Source: Romboutsia hominis (lineage in GTDB: Bacteria; Bacillota; Clostridia; Peptostreptococcales; Peptostreptococcaceae). From it: a DNA stretch of 64,000 nucleotides. The stretch lies in the NCBI RefSeq assembly GCF_900002575.1, contig NZ_LN650648.1, positions 1,426,001 through 1,490,000 on the forward strand. Direction: 5' to 3'. Shown piece by piece: positions 62,444 through 64,000 of this stretch; the first letter of the stretch is position 1, and the number at the start of each line of letters is the position of its first letter. The notes under the pieces are model-generated. The model had not been told where the DNA came from and searched no databases. It worked only from the letters and a program-made list of their open reading frames with translations. Position numbers and translations under genes: made by a program.

Positions 62444-63472
62444 TTATGACCTCTTACCTTTACTAAAATATACATAAGCAAAAAATGGCGCACCAATTAT
62501 AGCCGTCACAGCACCTACTGGTAGTTCTGCTGGTGTTACTACAGTTCTTGCTATTAAGTCTGTTATTACCATTAAGCTCCCACCAAATACAAATGACATT
62601 GGTATTACGTAAGAGTGCTTAGAACCAAATATACGTCTAACTATATGAGGTGCTATCAAGTCTACAAATCCTATAGTCCCACTTAATGCTACCGCACTTC
62701 CTGTAAGTATTGCTGAAAATATAAATAGTCTTTTTTTCACTTTAGTAGTATTTACTCCGACAGCTTTAGCTTGTTCTTCACCAAAAGTTAATATATCCAT
62801 TTCTTTTGTATATATTAAAATACCAACTATACCTATTACACAAAATGGTATTATAGCTTTAACTGCTGAGAATCCTTTCATAGCAAAACTTCCCATTTGC
62901 CATAGACTTATACTTTTTAAATCTTCACTAAATAACGCCGTTATAGTTGTTAAAAGCGCATTTACAAATAAAGAAAATACCATACCCGCAAGTATTATGG
63001 TGTTATTTGACATTGTTTTATCTATTTTAGAGGAAAATACTATAACTCCATATACTGTAAAAAGCCCAAATAAAAAACCTATTAAAGGTAGAGTTAAATT
63101 TCCTAAAAAAGGTATGTTTACCCCAAGTATTATAACTAGACCTGCACCTAGTGATGCACCTGATGATACTCCTAGGGTATATGGAGATGCTAGTTCATTT
63201 TTTAAAATAGATTGGACTACTGATCCACTTACAGCAAGTGAACCACCAACTAAAAATGCTAGTAATACTCTTGGTACTCTAAGGGCCCATATTATAGATA
63301 CATCTTTAGGATTTATATTATCTCCTAGTGATAGATTAAATAATTTGTAAAAAAGTATCTGTGCAGTGTCTATTATATTAATATTGGAACTTCCAATAGA
63401 AGTTCCAATACAAAATATTATAAATACTATTGGGATAGAAAGTAATGCCCACTTTCTAGTTGTTGTATACAT
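62444..63472 (-). CDS. FecCD-family permease
   Basis: About 342 residues with nine or ten helices; RVPRVLLAFLVGGSLAVSG and GVSSGASLGAGL are family signatures, and PHIVRRIFG near the end is the coupling helix. Imports siderophore, haem or cobalamin. It overlaps the solute-binding gene by 17 bases; a start nine codons earlier is possible. Confidence 0.9.
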   Translation of the reverse strand: MYTTTRKWALLSIPIVFIIFCIGTSIGSSNINIIDTAQILFYKLFNLSLGDNINPKDVSIIWALRVPRVLLAFLVGGSLAVSGSVVQSILKNELASPYTLGVSSGASLGAGLVIILGVNIPFLGNLTLPLIGFLFGLFTVYGVIVFSSKIDKTMSNNTIILAGMVFSLFVNALLTTITALFSEDLKSISLWQMGSFAMKGFSAVKAIIPFCVIGIVGILIYTKEMDILTFGEEQAKAVGVNTTKVKKRLFIFSAILTGSAVALSGTIGFVDLIAPHIVRRIFGSKHSYVIPMSFVFGGSLMVITDLIARTVVTPAELPVGAVTAIIGAPFFAYVYFSKGKRS

Positions 63473-64000
63473 TTGGATATATTGCCTTTGCCATCTCATT
63501 TAGGGCTTTTATTATATGTTGAGATGGACGAGATGATGAATTTGTATCTATTTGATAAACTTGATTATTTTTTACTGCATTTATATTTTCCCAACCTTCA
63601 CGACCTTTTATTTCATCAGTTGGATTTTCTATGTAATTAACATTAGTTAATATAACATCTGGATTTTTATCTATTATAGTTTCTGCACTTGGTGATATCC
63701 AAGCATTTTCATCTTTAAGTATATTTTCAGCTCCTATTAATTCTATCATTTCATTTAAGAATGTCGAGTTACCAAAGCTATAAAGATTTGGAGCTGGTCC
63801 TATTTCAAAATAAACTTTTTTCTTATTTTTTATATCTTTACCTTTTTTAGCTATATCCTCAATTTGAGATTTCGTATTTTCTACTATTTTCTTGCCTTTT
63901 TCCTTAGTGTTAGTTACTTCAGATATAAAAGTTATATCGTCATATATCCCTTGTATACTATTACTACTTGGTATGTAAGCTACACTTATTCCAGATTCTT
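63456..64000 (-). CDS. ABC solute-binding protein, BtuF/FhuD-like (partial)
   Basis: The last 181 residues of a class III solute-binding protein; the N-terminus with lipobox lies beyond the window. VYFEIGPAPNLYSFGNSTFLN and ENAWISPSAETIIDKNPDVIL are typical of BtuF/FhuD proteins. It hands iron complex or cobalamin to the permease encoded next. The ligand cannot be told. Confidence 0.88.
   Translation of the reverse strand, partial: ESGISVAYIPSSNSIQGIYDDITFISEVTNTKEKGKKIVENTKSQIEDIAKKGKDIKNKKKVYFEIGPAPNLYSFGNSTFLNEMIELIGAENILKDENAWISPSAETIIDKNPDVILTNVNYIENPTDEIKGREGWENINAVKNNQVYQIDTNSSSRPSQHIIKALNEMAKAIYPNVYNN

Overview
The window is low-GC Firmicutes DNA, most like a Peptostreptococcaceae clostridium (Clostridioides / Paraclostridium / Paeniclostridium group). 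The evidence is: strong Shine-Dalgarno sequences, many short U-tailed terminators, a CWB2-type cell-wall anchor, a queuosine-salvage operon arranged as in C. difficile, and preQ1-I and yybP-ykoY riboswitches. No species can be named from sequence alone.

Layout. 1-2.8 kb: the end of a MATE transporter, then a minus-strand operon queK-queT-queL (queuosine hydrolase, ECF S-component, radical-SAM queuine lyase) under a preQ1-I riboswitch. 2.8-41.4 kb: one complete-looking siphophage-type prophage bounded by a 15-bp direct repeat. 41.6-64 kb: ordinary chromosome with NhaA, a HAD phosphatase, a Fur-controlled ferric-reductase-like membrane protein, an OPT transporter with a PqqD-like partner, a MerR/MFS pair, a DEAD-box helicase, GNAT, YitT and YczE membrane proteins, an azoreductase-like flavoprotein, a glucosaminidase, a Mn-riboswitch-controlled P-type ATPase, a HlyC/CorC protein, a small secreted protein and a FecCD/BtuCDF-type ABC importer cut by the window edge.

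Prophage, read from its right end: integrase, ImmA-like peptidase and CI-type repressor on the plus strand; then on the minus strand Cro-like repressor, ORF6N antirepressor, Bet recombinase, DnaD-like initiator, sigma-like factor, dUTPase, RusA and an ArpU-like late regulator; then terminase, portal, capsid, tail, holin and amidase. The tape-measure gene is split by a group I intron carrying an HNH endonuclease. The left 5 kb is cargo and wreckage: a HEPN-type protein, a fragment of a conjugation-type ATPase, a broken HNH gene, and a secreted CWB2-anchored metallo-beta-lactamase-fold protein. Further cargo candidates are an HsdR-N-like nuclease protein next to the terminase and a plus-strand secreted protein with a nine-C tract after its signal peptide.

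The most unusual observation is the integration site. The 15-bp att core is the 5' half of the preQ1-I aptamer, so the prophage separates the queuosine operon from its original upstream DNA. The phage end restores the aptamer and brings an upstream region that resembles the displaced one. At the other junction the same core is followed by phage bases that turn it into an intrinsic terminator.
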